Part shown: piece by piece, positions 38,209 to 52,628 of the stretch
Position numbering within the stretch: the stretch's first letter is position 1
Layout of the letters: every line of letters begins with the position of its first letter
Assembly (NCBI RefSeq): GCF_022810405.1
Contig: NZ_JALGQE010000016.1
Coordinates: 30,703-94,702 of the forward strand
DNA from: Rhodococcus sp. ARC_M5
GTDB taxonomy: Bacteria; Actinomycetota; Actinomycetes; Mycobacteriales; Mycobacteriaceae
Reading direction: 5' to 3'
DNA length: 64,000 nucleotides
Notes under the pieces: generated by a model
What the model was told of the DNA's origin: nothing
Database searches by the model: none
What the model saw: the letters and a program-made list of their open reading frames with translations, nothing else
Program-made: the position numbers and the translations under genes

Positions 38209-40074
38209 CTAATTGTCGGCCTTCAATATCGGGGCCGGAAGATCACATCTCTGTATTTCGTACTTCGGCACCCGATCGAACCGATATCCGGCATAGAAGA
38301 ACGAGCGCTTGACATTGCGGACGAACAGATCCTTGGTCAACGGAGCCCGATACGAGGTGAGCAATTCCTGGGTGTCCGGGCAGGTCAACGCCACCTGAGC
38401 CTCGGTGACCCAATCCTCGTCCATGTACCAGGGCAGGTACGGATGGACGGCGACGAGTCCCAGATCGGCCACCACCCAGTCCGGATACAGGTTCTTGTCG
38501 TGCCCGATGCGACCGTCCTCCAGCCGCTCGGTATGTGACGCCAACGGATATGCCAGACCCATCTGGTCGATCACTCGCACGTCGAGGCCGACGTTCATGC
38601 TGGTCATTCCGAGGTTCAGGAAGAATACGGTGTGACCGAAGCCACCCTCGGGGATGGGTAGCGGTGGCGGCACGACGTCCCAGTAGGTGAACTGCGCCGA
38701 CGGCAGCAGGAGTCCACCGTCCGGGGTGTCCTCGATCGCCTCGACCATCCCACGCATCCGCGGGTAGTCGAGGTAGTCCGAGGCCAGAATCGGGTGAGCG
38801 TGCCCGGTGTTGAGGGAGTAGAAGGCTCGTTCGTCGACGATGCCGCTACGGCCGACGATCGAGCCCTGCGGCATACCCGTCGTATTGGCAGCAGCGACGG
38901 CCCAGACGACGATGGCACCCCAGACGATGAGATCGGCCACGAAAACTGCCGTGGCGCGATCCGCAGACCAGCGTGTCGGGAGGGCAACCGGCAGCACCGA
39001 AATCGGCAGCAGCAGTGTGAACAATGCCGGTAACAACGTTCGGCCGTGCATGAAATCGCCACCGACGCGAATGGCGTACACGGCGAGGATGAATCCACTG
39101 ATCAGTGCGAACACGACGACGGCGGTGGGCGTCCGCAGCGCAGCAAGCCAGCCACCGACGGTCCGGGGCAGGGACAGCCGAACTCGAGACGCCGATAGGA
39201 CGGCACCGACGACCAGCAGCGCGAGCGGCAGCCACAGCAGGTACGGGCCCACGAGGTTGGACAGGTACTCGAACCCCTGCGACCACTTGGCTCCGCCTGC
39301 ATCCTTCGACACCGCGGTGTTGGGGTACGGCAGGCCGTAGTAGCCCATGCGCCAGATCTGATAGAGCACCGGCACGGCTCCGGCGACCGCGAACACTCGG
39401 AGCCTGGACAGCCAACTCTGCGGGGCCAGGAAGATCATCGCCAGCGCCAGCACCGCCACGATGGACAGTTCCGGACGCACCAGCGGGCCGAGCCCGGCGA
39501 AGAAGGCCAGCAGCAGCAGCTCGCCGCCGCCGGAGCGGCGCTGGCCCCACCGAACCATCAGCAGCCACAGCATCGCCAACCAGAAGATGACCAGACAGGT
39601 CTCGAGGCCGGACGTCGCGAAGTCACGGGCGGGCGGAACCGCAATGTAGACCAGAACTCCGGCGGGTAGGAACAACGTGCGAGACGCGGTACGGCCCCGC
39701 AGTGCGAATGTCCCGATCATCGCGACGACCACGGCGGCCGTGGACAGCACGAGCGCGATCGTCAGGACCACGTATTCGAGTCGACCCTCGCTCAGCCAAC
39801 TGCCGGCATAGACGAGGTAGGTCCAGATGGTGCTGGTGTTCGTTTCCACCCGTTCGCCCGCGTTGAACACCGGTCCGTTGCCTGCCAGCAGGTTGCGGAC
39901 GGTACGCAGAACGATCAAACCGTCGTCGGCGATCCAGCGGCGCTCCCACGCACCCCAGAGGAACAACGCCCCGGTGACCACGGTCCCGATCCAGAAGACG
40001 GGCCTGGTGATCGATGCCCGAGCGGAGTTCTCTTCTCGCGTGTCTCGCTGGTCAGGCGAGGTAGACAGCGACAC
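38209..40074 (-). CDS. aftB: Terminal beta-(1->2)-arabinofuranosyltransferase AftB
   Basis: About 621 residues. A GT-C membrane enzyme that caps arabinan with terminal beta-1,2 arabinofuranose. A TM segment at ~30-45 is followed by RRWIADDGLIVLRTVRNLLAG, which contains the acidic GT-C motif, then GNGPVFNAGERVE and many TM segments. A soluble C-terminal domain (~400-620) holds several conserved Trp/Tyr motifs such as PYLPWYMDEDW. Its position beside ubiA and a mycolyltransferase gene matches Rv3805c. The start is taken as the GTG at 40074 (TTG 40077 is also possible), overlapping the ubiA stop by over 20 bases, which suggests coupling. Confidence 0.92.
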   Translation of the reverse strand: MSLSTSPDQRDTREENSARASITRPVFWIGTVVTGALFLWGAWERRWIADDGLIVLRTVRNLLAGNGPVFNAGERVETNTSTIWTYLVYAGSWLSEGRLEYVVLTIALVLSTAAVVVAMIGTFALRGRTASRTLFLPAGVLVYIAVPPARDFATSGLETCLVIFWLAMLWLLMVRWGQRRSGGGELLLLAFFAGLGPLVRPELSIVAVLALAMIFLAPQSWLSRLRVFAVAGAVPVLYQIWRMGYYGLPYPNTAVSKDAGGAKWSQGFEYLSNLVGPYLLWLPLALLVVGAVLSASRVRLSLPRTVGGWLAALRTPTAVVVFALISGFILAVYAIRVGGDFMHGRTLLPALFTLLLPISVLPVALPTRWSADRATAVFVADLIVWGAIVVWAVAAANTTGMPQGSIVGRSGIVDERAFYSLNTGHAHPILASDYLDYPRMRGMVEAIEDTPDGGLLLPSAQFTYWDVVPPPLPIPEGGFGHTVFFLNLGMTSMNVGLDVRVIDQMGLAYPLASHTERLEDGRIGHDKNLYPDWVVADLGLVAVHPYLPWYMDEDWVTEAQVALTCPDTQELLTSYRAPLTKDLFVRNVKRSFFYAGYRFDRVPKYEIQRCDLPAPILKADN

Positions 40075-40957
40075 CAACCACTCCGATCCACGCTATGGCG
40101 AGTAGCTGGAGAACCCTGTCTCCCAACGCGATCTCTTCGGGTTCGCCTGCCTCGCCGCCATCGACATCCACTGCATATCGCAGGATTGCGATGGTAAACG
40201 GAATCATCGAGATGGCGAACCAGTTCGCCCCCGTGCCCGCATCTTCCTGGAACGCCCACAGGCCGTAGCAGATGACGACGGCCGTCGCGGACAACGTCCA
40301 GACGAATCGCAGGTAGGTGGTCGTGTAGTTCTCGAGCGACTTGCGAATCTTCGCGCCGGTCCGTTCGGCGAGCTGCAGCTCCGCGTACCGCTTACCGGCC
40401 GCCATGAACAGCGAACCGAACGCCATGATGAGCAGGAACCACTGCGACAACGGAATCGAGGCAGCAACCCCACCGGCGATCGCACGGAGCAGGAAGCCCG
40501 AGGAGACGATGCAGATGTCGAGCACGGCCTGGTGCTTGAGGCCGAAGCAGTACGCCAGCTGAATCGCGATGTAGACGCCGATGACGAGCGCCAGCTTCCA
40601 GTTCGCGATGAACGACAGGCCGATGGCGAGACCGAGTGAGACAACCGCCATCGCGTAGGCGATGTTGACCGGCAGTACGCCTGCGGCGATGGGTCGGAAC
40701 CGCTTGGTGGGGTGCGCGCGGTCGGCTTCGACGTCCAAGGCGTCGTTGACCAGGTACACCCCGGATGCGGCGAAGCAGAACACGACGAACGCGAGCGCGA
40801 CCGAGAGCAGCACGTCGGGGTCGGTGACCGAGCCCGCCGCGAGCGGCGCAGCGAGCACCAGGACGTTCTTGACCCATTGGCGCGGACGAAGTGCCTTGAC
40901 GATGCCATCCGCCAGGTTCTTCGGCGGTGCGCCTACGGGTGCGGCATCCTCGCTCAT
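40052..40957 (-). CDS. ubiA: Decaprenyl-phosphate phosphoribosyltransferase UbiA (DPPR synthase)
   Basis: 301 residues, UbiA prenyltransferase superfamily with about nine TM segments. It joins phosphoribosyl pyrophosphate to decaprenyl phosphate, the committed step to arabinan donor. The two Asp-rich signatures are NDALDVEADRAHPTKRFRP near residue 65 and the later loop around YAVDVDGGEAGEPEE. LRPRQWVKNVLVLAAPLAAG is the typical N-terminus of this subfamily. The ATG overlaps the phosphatase stop (ATGA), so the two are coupled, and the phosphatase acts on the UbiA product. Orthologue of Rv3806c. Confidence 0.96.
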   Translation of the reverse strand: MSEDAAPVGAPPKNLADGIVKALRPRQWVKNVLVLAAPLAAGSVTDPDVLLSVALAFVVFCFAASGVYLVNDALDVEADRAHPTKRFRPIAAGVLPVNIAYAMAVVSLGLAIGLSFIANWKLALVIGVYIAIQLAYCFGLKHQAVLDICIVSSGFLLRAIAGGVAASIPLSQWFLLIMAFGSLFMAAGKRYAELQLAERTGAKIRKSLENYTTTYLRFVWTLSATAVVICYGLWAFQEDAGTGANWFAISMIPFTIAILRYAVDVDGGEAGEPEEIALGDRVLQLLAIAWIGVVGVAVYLA

Positions 40958-41467
40958 TTGTCTCCTTCGAACTTCACGACGGCCGCAGCCGTCAACGCGC
41001 CGAGTGCCGATCCTGCCAGCACATCGGTGGGGTAATGGACTCCGAGCACCAAGCGCGAGAGCAGCATGGGTGGGACGAGGACCGCCGGTAACGGTAGCCC
41101 GGTCACCCGGCCGAGGAGAACCGCGGCGGCTGTGGTGGATGTCGCATGGGAGGAGGGGAAGCTCAGCTTGCTGGGCGTCGAGACGTTGATGCGGACGGCC
41201 GGGTCGTGTGGACGCGGCCGACGCACGATGCGCTTGATGACGATCGACGCGGCGTGGGAGCCGACGGCTCCGACCGCAACCGATGCCCACTGACGCCGAC
41301 GCGGCTTGTCCAGTGCGGCACCGATACCGGCGATCGCTACCCAGCCGAGTGCGTGTTCGCCGAAGTGCGACATACCCCGGGCGACGGTGATCGCGCCGGG
41401 GGCACTGCCGACGGTGCCCTGCACCTTCTCGAGGATCCGGACTTCCGTCGGGGCCTCGGTCTGGCCC

Positions 41468-41490
<23 letters not shown>
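40954..41490 (-). CDS. PAP2-family phosphatase (decaprenylphosphoryl-5-phosphoribose phosphatase, Rv3807c-like)
   Basis: 178 residues with the three PAP2 signatures: KRIVRRPRP, PSFPSSHA-type LSFPSSHATS and SRLVLGVHYPTDV, plus several TM segments. It is proposed to remove the 5-phosphate from the UbiA product to give decaprenyl-phospho-ribose, the DprE1 substrate. The position between glfT2 and ubiA is conserved in mycolate-containing actinobacteria. Its start overlaps the glfT2 3' end by 23 bases and its stop overlaps the ubiA start. Confidence 0.92.
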
Positions 41491-45405
<3,915 letters not shown>

Positions 45406-45409
<4 letters not shown>

Positions 45410-46149
45410 GATCGGTCCCGACACGCGTCGTACAGGTGGGATTCGGCGACGACACGTCGAGCCAGGGCCGGGCCCACCAGAATCACCGCCGCCTGACGAA
45501 GACCTGCGGCCTCGACCTGATCGGCGATGTCGGCCAGAGTGCCGCGCAGAATCAGCTCGTCCGGCTTGCTGGCGTGGAAGACCACCGCGGCGGGGCACTC
45601 GGGACCGTAGAACCCGCTGAGTTCGTCGGCGATGATGCGCGTGCGAGTGATCGCCAGGTGCAGCGCCAACGTCGCTCGGGTGGCGGCGAAGTTCTTCAGC
45701 GCCTCGGTATCGGGCATTGCCGTCGAGCGGGCCTGCGCGCGCGTCAGCACCACCGACTGCGTCACCTCGGGGACCGTCAGCTCGACGCCCAGTGCGGCGG
45801 CTGCGGCCGCGTAGGCCGGAACGCCAGGGGTGATGTCCCAGGGCACACCTGCGGCATCGAGTCGGGCGGACTGTTCTGCGATCGCGGAATAGAGCGACGG
45901 GTCCCCCGAGCACAAGCGCGCGACGTCCTCGCCGCGCTCGTGGGCCGCGACCAGCTCGGCCGTGATGGCGTCGAGGTCGAGCTTCGCGGTGTCGACCTGT
46001 CGGGTGCCGGCGGAACAGTGGTCGAGAATGGCGTCGTCGATGTAGGTACCGGCGTAGACGCAGACCGGGCTCGATCGCAGAAACTCGACGGCCCGCAGCG
46101 TGAGCAGGTCGGCAGCGCCTGGTCCGGCTCCGATGAAGTGCACAGTCAC
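45406..46149 (-). CDS. cobM: Precorrin-4 C(11)-methyltransferase CobM
   Basis: 247 residues, tetrapyrrole methylase fold. It methylates C-11 of precorrin-4 in aerobic cobalamin synthesis. Motifs: VHFIGAGPGAADLLTLRA, VYAGTYID, VARLCSGDPSLYSA, ITPGVPAYAAAAAALG and VVFHASKPDE. The GTG at 46149 is the only good start. cobM leads the operon with cobF, and its promoter must lie in the 182-bp region shared with the divergent amidase gene. I saw no cobalamin riboswitch there. Confidence 0.95.
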
Positions 46150-46218
46150 AGCTGGAAAGCGTAAGTCACGCGCCCGACGCGCCGCGCCACCGGAACTTCC
46201 CGCTTGTGGCTAACTGTC

Positions 46219-46237
46219 AAGCTAAGGTTTAGCCTTG
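46219..46237. promoter_or_regulatory. Imperfect iron-box-like palindrome
   Basis: TAAGGTTTAGCCTT at the centre of this stretch partly resembles the DtxR/IdeR consensus (TTAGGTTAG-CTAACCTAA), but only one half matches well and the spacing is off. It lies in the divergent cobM/amidase promoter region. Low confidence. Confidence 0.2.
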
Positions 46238-46331
46238 TGTCTGATGGGACTCATGTTGCTGATGTGATTCATGTTGTTCAGCAACTGGAGATCCTACGAC
46301 GCGTACCTACCAACAACCAGGGAGTACCGCC

Positions 46332-48578
46332 TTGCCGAACCGTCGAACGAAGCCGTCGATCGTTCTCGGTGCTGTTGCACTGTTGGCCGTCGCGACCCCA
46401 TTTGCGGTCGCAGGCCTCACCGACAGCACCACAACCGGAGTTCGACCGGCCAACGAGACAACCCCGGTCACCGTTCCGACCAAGATCGTCGAGACCGCGC
46501 TGAGCGCTGCGCCGGACATCGTGATTCCGCTGCAGGAGCTCACCGGACTGCCGTTGCCCGACCTTCGGCTCTCCGATCTGAAATACCTACCGCTGCCGGA
46601 CTCCATCGTGATCCCGCCGATCGAAATCCCCGACATCCCCGGCCTCACCACGCCCGCGCCGGGTGGGGCAACCGCGCAGGCCCCCATCCCCAGGGTGGAC
46701 GCCTCTGCACCGGTGAATCCCCTGCCGGTCAATCCTGAGGCTGCCGATCCGACCGGCCCACCGCTCGGTGCCGCCGTCAAGGAGATCTCGCAGGACACCC
46801 CGTTCAGCATGGTGGCGCTGACGTCCGAGCAGCTGGACGGTGCTTCCGCTCAGGTCCGCCGGCAACTGGAGGACGGCTCCTGGGGCCCGTGGCTGGAAAC
46901 CGCGCCGGTGGATACCACTGCGAGCGACGCCGTTCCCGCTGCGGAAAAGCAGGGCACCGAGCCGATCTTCGTCGGACTGACCAACGCCGTGCAGGTGTTG
47001 CTGACGCCACTGACGAGCAGTGCAGCTCCCGAAAGCTTCGCGACGCCGCCGGTTCCCGAGGTTCCGGTGGTCGAACTGCCTGCTGTCGACGCTCCGGCCG
47101 AGGCTCCCGCTGCTACGGAACAGCCACTGGGCTACACGCCTGCGTCGTCGAGCACGCCCCTGCGCCAACAGGATCCGGCCCCGCTCGATCCGGCTGCACT
47201 GGATCCGGCAGCAATGGATCCGGCTGCGGCCGAGCCCGCACCGGCAGATCCGGCAGCGGATCCCGACCAGGCGAGTACCACCGAACAACTGGCGGCGGCC
47301 GTCAACGACATCAGTGCCGTACTCATCACCCCTGGAACGTCGCCGGTGGACTCGGCGTTGAGCGACATCGCCACGCCCGTCGCCGGAGACGCAGGCCCGA
47401 AGGTGATCACCCGCGCTCAGTGGGGTGCCGACGAGTCGATCCGTTGCGCCACACCGACGATCGACGACTTCATCGGCGGTGCAACCGTGCACCACACCGC
47501 AGGCAGCAACGACTACTCCAAGTCCGAATCCGCCGAGATCGTCCGCGCCATCTACGCGTACCACGCGCAGACGCTCGGTTGGTGCGACATCGGCTACAAC
47601 GTCCTGGTGGACAAGTACGGCCAGGTCTTCGAGGGTCGCGCGGGTGGATTGGACAAGCCGGTTCAGGGCGCACACTCGGGCGGATTCAACGAGAACACGA
47701 TGGGCATCGCCATGATGGGCGACTACTCCAGCGAGGATCCCTCGCAGGAGACCATCGACTCCGTCGGCAAGTTCCTCGGATGGCGACTCGGCAAGGCCGG
47801 TCTCGACCCTGAGGGCACCACCACGATGACCTCGGAGGGAACGGATTTCACGTTCGTCGGCCGCGGCCAGAGCGTCGACCTGCCGGTGATCTTCGGTCAC
47901 CGCGACGTCGGCAACACCGAATGCCCCGGTGACGCCGGATACGCACGACTCGGGGAGATCCGCGACATCGCTGCGGCGAACCTCGGTGGCGGCGATGCCA
48001 CTCCGGCATCGCCCGACACTCCCGATACCGCACCCGATACCGCAGTGACCGACCCGGCTCCGTCACGTCCGGGCACCGACGCCAGTTCCACTCTGGGCGA
48101 GAACATCCCGGCCCTGGTCGCCGAGTTGCAGCGCCTCGCCTCGACGAGCCCCGTCGCACAGAAGTGGTTGGCGTCAGGCGCAGAAACCGGCGCGCTCGGC
48201 GTACCGGTTTCCGGTCTGGTGCAGGTGAGCGGCGGCCGTGAGAAGGCGCAGTTCGCCAACGGCGAGATCATCACCAACATGGCCGGTCAGGCCGTGGCCG
48301 TCATAGGAAAGATCTTCCAGCAATACGTGCAGCAGGGTGGCGTCGACGGCATTCTCGGCCTGCCGATCACCGACGAGTTCCGGGTGCCGGAGGGCTTCCG
48401 AACCGACTTCGAGAACGGTTCGCTGATCTTCAACGAGCTCACCGGAATCGTCACCACGGTGATCAAGACGTACAACGACACCTACAACGCGGAAATGCAG
48501 AACCCCGTTGCCGCGCCGGTGGAACCGGCTCCGGTACCCGAGCCTGCTCCCGCACCGGAGCCCGCACCCGCGGGCTGA
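46332..48578 (+). CDS. Secreted N-acetylmuramoyl-L-alanine amidase with LGFP repeats (Rv3811-like)
   Basis: 748 residues. Signal peptide (~28 aa), then a long Pro/Ala-rich region (~50-350) with ALDPAALDPAAMDPA-type repeats, then a PGRP/amidase_2 domain (~355-550): ITRAQWGADESIRC, ATVHHTAGSNDYS, WCDIGYNVLVDKYGQVFEGR, and FGHRDVGNTECPGDAGY supplying His and Cys near the zinc site. The C-terminal ~150 residues contain two LGFP-type repeats (GALGVPVSGL, GILGLPITDE) and a Pro/Glu/Ala tail. It cleaves peptide stems from peptidoglycan. The TTG start at 46332 is preceded by AGGGAG. Orthologous to Rv3811 by position and domains. Confidence 0.93.
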   Translation: MPNRRTKPSIVLGAVALLAVATPFAVAGLTDSTTTGVRPANETTPVTVPTKIVETALSAAPDIVIPLQELTGLPLPDLRLSDLKYLPLPDSIVIPPIEIPDIPGLTTPAPGGATAQAPIPRVDASAPVNPLPVNPEAADPTGPPLGAAVKEISQDTPFSMVALTSEQLDGASAQVRRQLEDGSWGPWLETAPVDTTASDAVPAAEKQGTEPIFVGLTNAVQVLLTPLTSSAAPESFATPPVPEVPVVELPAVDAPAEAPAATEQPLGYTPASSSTPLRQQDPAPLDPAALDPAAMDPAAAEPAPADPAADPDQASTTEQLAAAVNDISAVLITPGTSPVDSALSDIATPVAGDAGPKVITRAQWGADESIRCATPTIDDFIGGATVHHTAGSNDYSKSESAEIVRAIYAYHAQTLGWCDIGYNVLVDKYGQVFEGRAGGLDKPVQGAHSGGFNENTMGIAMMGDYSSEDPSQETIDSVGKFLGWRLGKAGLDPEGTTTMTSEGTDFTFVGRGQSVDLPVIFGHRDVGNTECPGDAGYARLGEIRDIAAANLGGGDATPASPDTPDTAPDTAVTDPAPSRPGTDASSTLGENIPALVAELQRLASTSPVAQKWLASGAETGALGVPVSGLVQVSGGREKAQFANGEIITNMAGQAVAVIGKIFQQYVQQGGVDGILGLPITDEFRVPEGFRTDFENGSLIFNELTGIVTTVIKTYNDTYNAEMQNPVAAPVEPAPVPEPAPAPEPAPAG

Positions 48579-48590
48579 GTTTCACACAGT

Positions 48591-48630
48591 CGACAGGGGC
48601 CGAGTCACCACGGTGACTCGGCCCCTGTCG
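48591..48630. terminator. Bidirectional terminator between amidase and HAD genes
   Basis: A perfect 19-bp stem, CGACAGGGGCCGAGTCACC (48591-48609) with its complement at 48612-48630, separated by two bases. It sits between convergent genes, 12 bases after the amidase stop and 27 before the HAD stop. Confidence 0.9.
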
Positions 48631-48657
48631 TGTTCGGGACGCCCGAAGACCGGCGCG

Positions 48658-49494
48658 TCACCACCAGCGTTCGAGGACGTGCGCCACTCCGTCTTCTGCG
48701 TTGGTGACGGTCACTTCGTTCGCCGCCGCGACGGCAGCGGGATGCGCGTTACCCATCGCGACGCCCAGTCCCACCATCGACAGCATCGGCACGTCGTTGG
48801 GCATGTCGCCGAAGGCCACGATGTCGTCGACATCCACCGAAAGCGACTCGGCTACCTTGGCCAGGCCCGACGCCTTGGTGATGCCCGGTGCCGACAGTTC
48901 GATGAGGCCGTTGTCGGTGGAGAACGTGAGGTCGGCGCGACCGGAGATCAGCGGGGACAGGATGTCGGCCATGTGTCCGCTGGTGGAACCGGACAACCGG
49001 ATCAGCAACTTGACGGCCGGAACGTCGACCACGTCGTCCTCGGTCATCTCGACGTTGTCCGGGTTGAGCCACGCGTGCTCGTAGCCCGGGGAGCTGACGA
49101 ACTGCGGGGTGGCCGAGTCGTATGCCGTCCGGCCCACCCGTTCGGCGGCCAGTCCGCAGCCGGGCAGCGCGCGATACGCGACGTCGGCCAACCACTGCAG
49201 CGTCTGAACCGACAGGGTCTCGGCGCTGAGTACGCGATCGTTGGCTGCGTCGTAGATCACCGCACCGTTGGCGCACACCGACATCGGCGCGTATCCCAGC
49301 TGATCGACGACGGGGTGGATCCACCGCGGCGGCCGGCCGGTGGACAGCACGAAGGGAACTCCGTCGGCGACGACGGCCGAGACGGCGCGCCGAGTACGTT
49401 CGGTGACACGTTCGTGATGGTCCAGCAGGGTGCCGTCGACGTCGCTTGCGACGAGTCGGGGGGCGAGGCGGGTGGTGTTCGGCGCGTTGGTCAT
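48658..49494 (-). CDS. HAD-superfamily (Cof-type) hydrolase
   Basis: 278 residues. HAD motif I with Asp18 and Asp20 in ASDVDGTLLDHHERV, motif II VLSTGRPP, and C-terminal motifs ITKASGLAKVA and IVAFGDMPNDVPMLSMVG. This is the Cof-type IIB architecture with a large cap. Substrates of this family are sugar phosphates or nucleotide-like phosphates. Which one is not readable here. The ATG at 49494 directly precedes MTNAPNT. The much longer open frame upstream is antisense to the neighbouring oxidoreductase and was rejected. Positional orthologue of Rv3813c. Confidence 0.9.
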   Translation of the reverse strand: MTNAPNTTRLAPRLVASDVDGTLLDHHERVTERTRRAVSAVVADGVPFVLSTGRPPRWIHPVVDQLGYAPMSVCANGAVIYDAANDRVLSAETLSVQTLQWLADVAYRALPGCGLAAERVGRTAYDSATPQFVSSPGYEHAWLNPDNVEMTEDDVVDVPAVKLLIRLSGSTSGHMADILSPLISGRADLTFSTDNGLIELSAPGITKASGLAKVAESLSVDVDDIVAFGDMPNDVPMLSMVGLGVAMGNAHPAAVAAANEVTVTNAEDGVAHVLERWW

Positions 49495-49569
49495 CGTGAC
49501 GTCATTCTGCCCTAGTGTCGAGGTGCCCTGTTTTCGACATGCACGTCTTCGATGTGGAAGGAACGGTAG

Positions 49570-50601
<1,032 letters not shown>

Positions 50602-50658
50602 CGACGCCTCGTTCGTTGAACCCCACGTATCGATCGATAAAGAGCTAGGAGAACAACG

Positions 50659-51165
50659 ATGTCTGCAGCCACCGAAACCGCCATTCTCGCCGGAGGATGC
50701 TTCTGGGGAGCCGAGGAGCTCGTCCGCAAGCTTCCGGGAGTGGTCTCCACCCGCGTCGGGTACACCGGAGGCGAGGTTCCCAACGCCACGTACCGCAACC
50801 ACGGCAATCACGCCGAAGGCCTCGAGGTCGTCTACGACCCCACCCAGACGACGTACCGGGATCTGCTGGAGTTCTTCTTCCAGATTCACGACCCCACCAC
50901 CAAGAACCGTCAGGGCAACGACATCGGAGCCAGTTACCGCTCGGCGATCTTCTACGTCGACGACGAGCAGAAGCGCGTCGCCGAGGACACGATCGCCGAC
51001 GTCGACGCCTCGGGTCTGTGGCCGGGCAAGGTCGTCACCGAGGTGAGCCCGGCAGGAGATTTCTGGGAAGCCGAGCCCGAGCACCAGGACTACCTGCAGA
51101 AGTACCCCGAGGGCTACACGTGCCACTGGGTGCGTCCGGACTGGAAGCTGCCGCGTCGGGCCTGA
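50659..51165 (+). CDS. msrA: Peptide methionine-S-sulfoxide reductase MsrA
   Basis: 168 residues. It reduces S-methionine sulfoxide in proteins. The active-site Cys14 is in [41 protein letters not shown] and the RSAIFY region are conserved. There are no additional resolving cysteines except one near the C-terminus (YTCHW). TAGGAGAACAACG precedes the ATG. Confidence 0.97.
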   Translation: MSAATETAILAGGCFWGAEELVRKLPGVVSTRVGYTGGEVPNATYRNHGNHAEGLEVVYDPTQTTYRDLLEFFFQIHDPTTKNRQGNDIGASYRSAIFYVDDEQKRVAEDTIADVDASGLWPGKVVTEVSPAGDFWEAEPEHQDYLQKYPEGYTCHWVRPDWKLPRRA

Positions 51166-51185
51166 GCGGCTGCGCCGCATGTGCA

Positions 51186-51240
51186 TGGAACTTCGTAGCC
51201 TGCTACGAAGTTCCACTCACATGGGTGGGCGTAACGCCCA
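51186..51240 (+). terminator. Tandem hairpins after msrA
   Basis: A perfect 13-bp stem, TGGAACTTCGTAG (51186-51198) with CTACGAAGTTCCA (51203-51215) and a four-base loop, is followed by TGGGCGTAACGCCCA (51226-51240), a shorter hairpin. The first begins 21 bases after the msrA stop. The likely role is termination before the downstream gene at 51311. Confidence 0.7.
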
Positions 51241-51310
51241 TTCCGGACGATCGACGGTCCACAGGTAGAAGTACCGCGCGCGTATCGGCCGAACTTGCGA
51301 CACTGATCCG

Positions 51311-52609
51311 GTGACCTCCGACAGAACCCCTCGGTCGATGGCCGACGTCCTTCGTTCGCCGCGTTTCTGGCTTGCCCCCATTCTCGTCGTCTCGGCGTTG
51401 ATGTCGTTTCTCGCTGCCCTGTACCTGGGCGGCGTGCTCGACCCAAGGGGCAATCTGCACGACCTCCCCATCGCGATCGTCAACCAGGACGAGGGCGACA
51501 CCCTCGCAGGCGAGCAACGCAACATCGGCAACGACATCGTCGACGGTCTGCTGCAGAACGTCGATCCGGAGAAGGTCGATTTCCGGGAAGTCGGTCCGGC
51601 GCAGGCGCAATCGCTACTGTCGACGGCCGAGGCGTACGGCTCCATCGTCATCCCGAGCGATTTCACCAAGAGGATGGGAATCCTCGCCCAGGCGAGCGTG
51701 ATTCCCGGGGACGTCGAGAAGCCGATCATCACGGTCTACACCAACCCGCGTGCCGGCAGCTTCGGAATGTCGCTCGTGACCGGGGTGGCGACGCCGGCCT
51801 TCGATTCGGTGAATCAGACTGTGGGACAGCAGATCACCGAGCAGGTGCGCCAGCAGCTCGGTGAGACTCAGCTCGCCGGTGCGAGTGCCCTCACCCTCGC
51901 GCAGCCGATCGATGTGATCGTTGCCCAATACGATCCTCTGCCCGACGGCACCGGCGGTGGCCTGTCTGCGTTCTACTACGCGCTCTTGCTCGTCCTGGCC
52001 GGCTTCACCGGTGCGACCATCGTCAGCGCCCTCGTCGACGGCCTACTCGGATTCACGCCGACCGAGATCGGCCCCAAGTACATCCACCGCGGACCGACCC
52101 TGATCAACCGCTTCCAGACGCTGCTCGTGAAGTGGCTCGTCATGATCGTCCTCGCCATGCTGGTGTCCGCCCTCTATCTGCTGATCAGTCATCTGCTCGA
52201 CATGCCGATCACGCACGCCTGGACCCTGTGGATGTACGGCGCGTACGCGATCGCCGCGGTCGGAATCACGGCACTGGCGGTGATGTCCGCGTTCGGCACG
52301 GCAGGACTGCTGATCAATCTGATCGTGTTCATCATCCTGGCGTTGCCGTCGTCTGGCGGCACGATCCCCCTCGAAGCGAGCCCGCCGTTTTTCACCTGGC
52401 TGGCGCAGTTCGAGCCCATGCACCAGATCTTTCTCGGCACTCGCTCGATCCTGTACTTCAACGCCTCACTCGACGCGGGATTGTTGCATTCGGTCGGCAT
52501 GACGTCTCTCGGCCTGCTCATCGGGCTCGTGTTCGGTGTGGTGTTCACCCGCATCTACGACGCCAAAGGCCTCGACCGAAGCCTCGATTCACCCGGCGCT
52601 CACAGGTGA
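51311..52609 (+). CDS. YhgE/Pip-domain (ABC-2-like) membrane protein
   Basis: 432 residues. A cytoplasmic start RSPRFWLAPILVVSALMSFL gives the first TM. A large extracytoplasmic domain (~40-215) starts LPIAIVNQDEGDTL, a YhgE/Pip signature. Five TM segments follow in the C-terminal half (FYYALLLVLAGFTGATIVSAL onward). Such proteins share topology with ABC-2 permeases and have been tied to export or phage interaction. No ATPase gene is adjacent, so its transport role is inferred only. GTG start at 51311. Confidence 0.8.
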   Translation: MTSDRTPRSMADVLRSPRFWLAPILVVSALMSFLAALYLGGVLDPRGNLHDLPIAIVNQDEGDTLAGEQRNIGNDIVDGLLQNVDPEKVDFREVGPAQAQSLLSTAEAYGSIVIPSDFTKRMGILAQASVIPGDVEKPIITVYTNPRAGSFGMSLVTGVATPAFDSVNQTVGQQITEQVRQQLGETQLAGASALTLAQPIDVIVAQYDPLPDGTGGGLSAFYYALLLVLAGFTGATIVSALVDGLLGFTPTEIGPKYIHRGPTLINRFQTLLVKWLVMIVLAMLVSALYLLISHLLDMPITHAWTLWMYGAYAIAAVGITALAVMSAFGTAGLLINLIVFIILALPSSGGTIPLEASPPFFTWLAQFEPMHQIFLGTRSILYFNASLDAGLLHSVGMTSLGLLIGLVFGVVFTRIYDAKGLDRSLDSPGAHR

Positions 52610-52628
52610 CGCCAGTACACTCGATCCA

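Noticed and set aside
46150..46331. Cobalamin riboswitch upstream of cobM
   Set aside because: No B12-box-like sequence or large structured leader seen in the 182-bp region.
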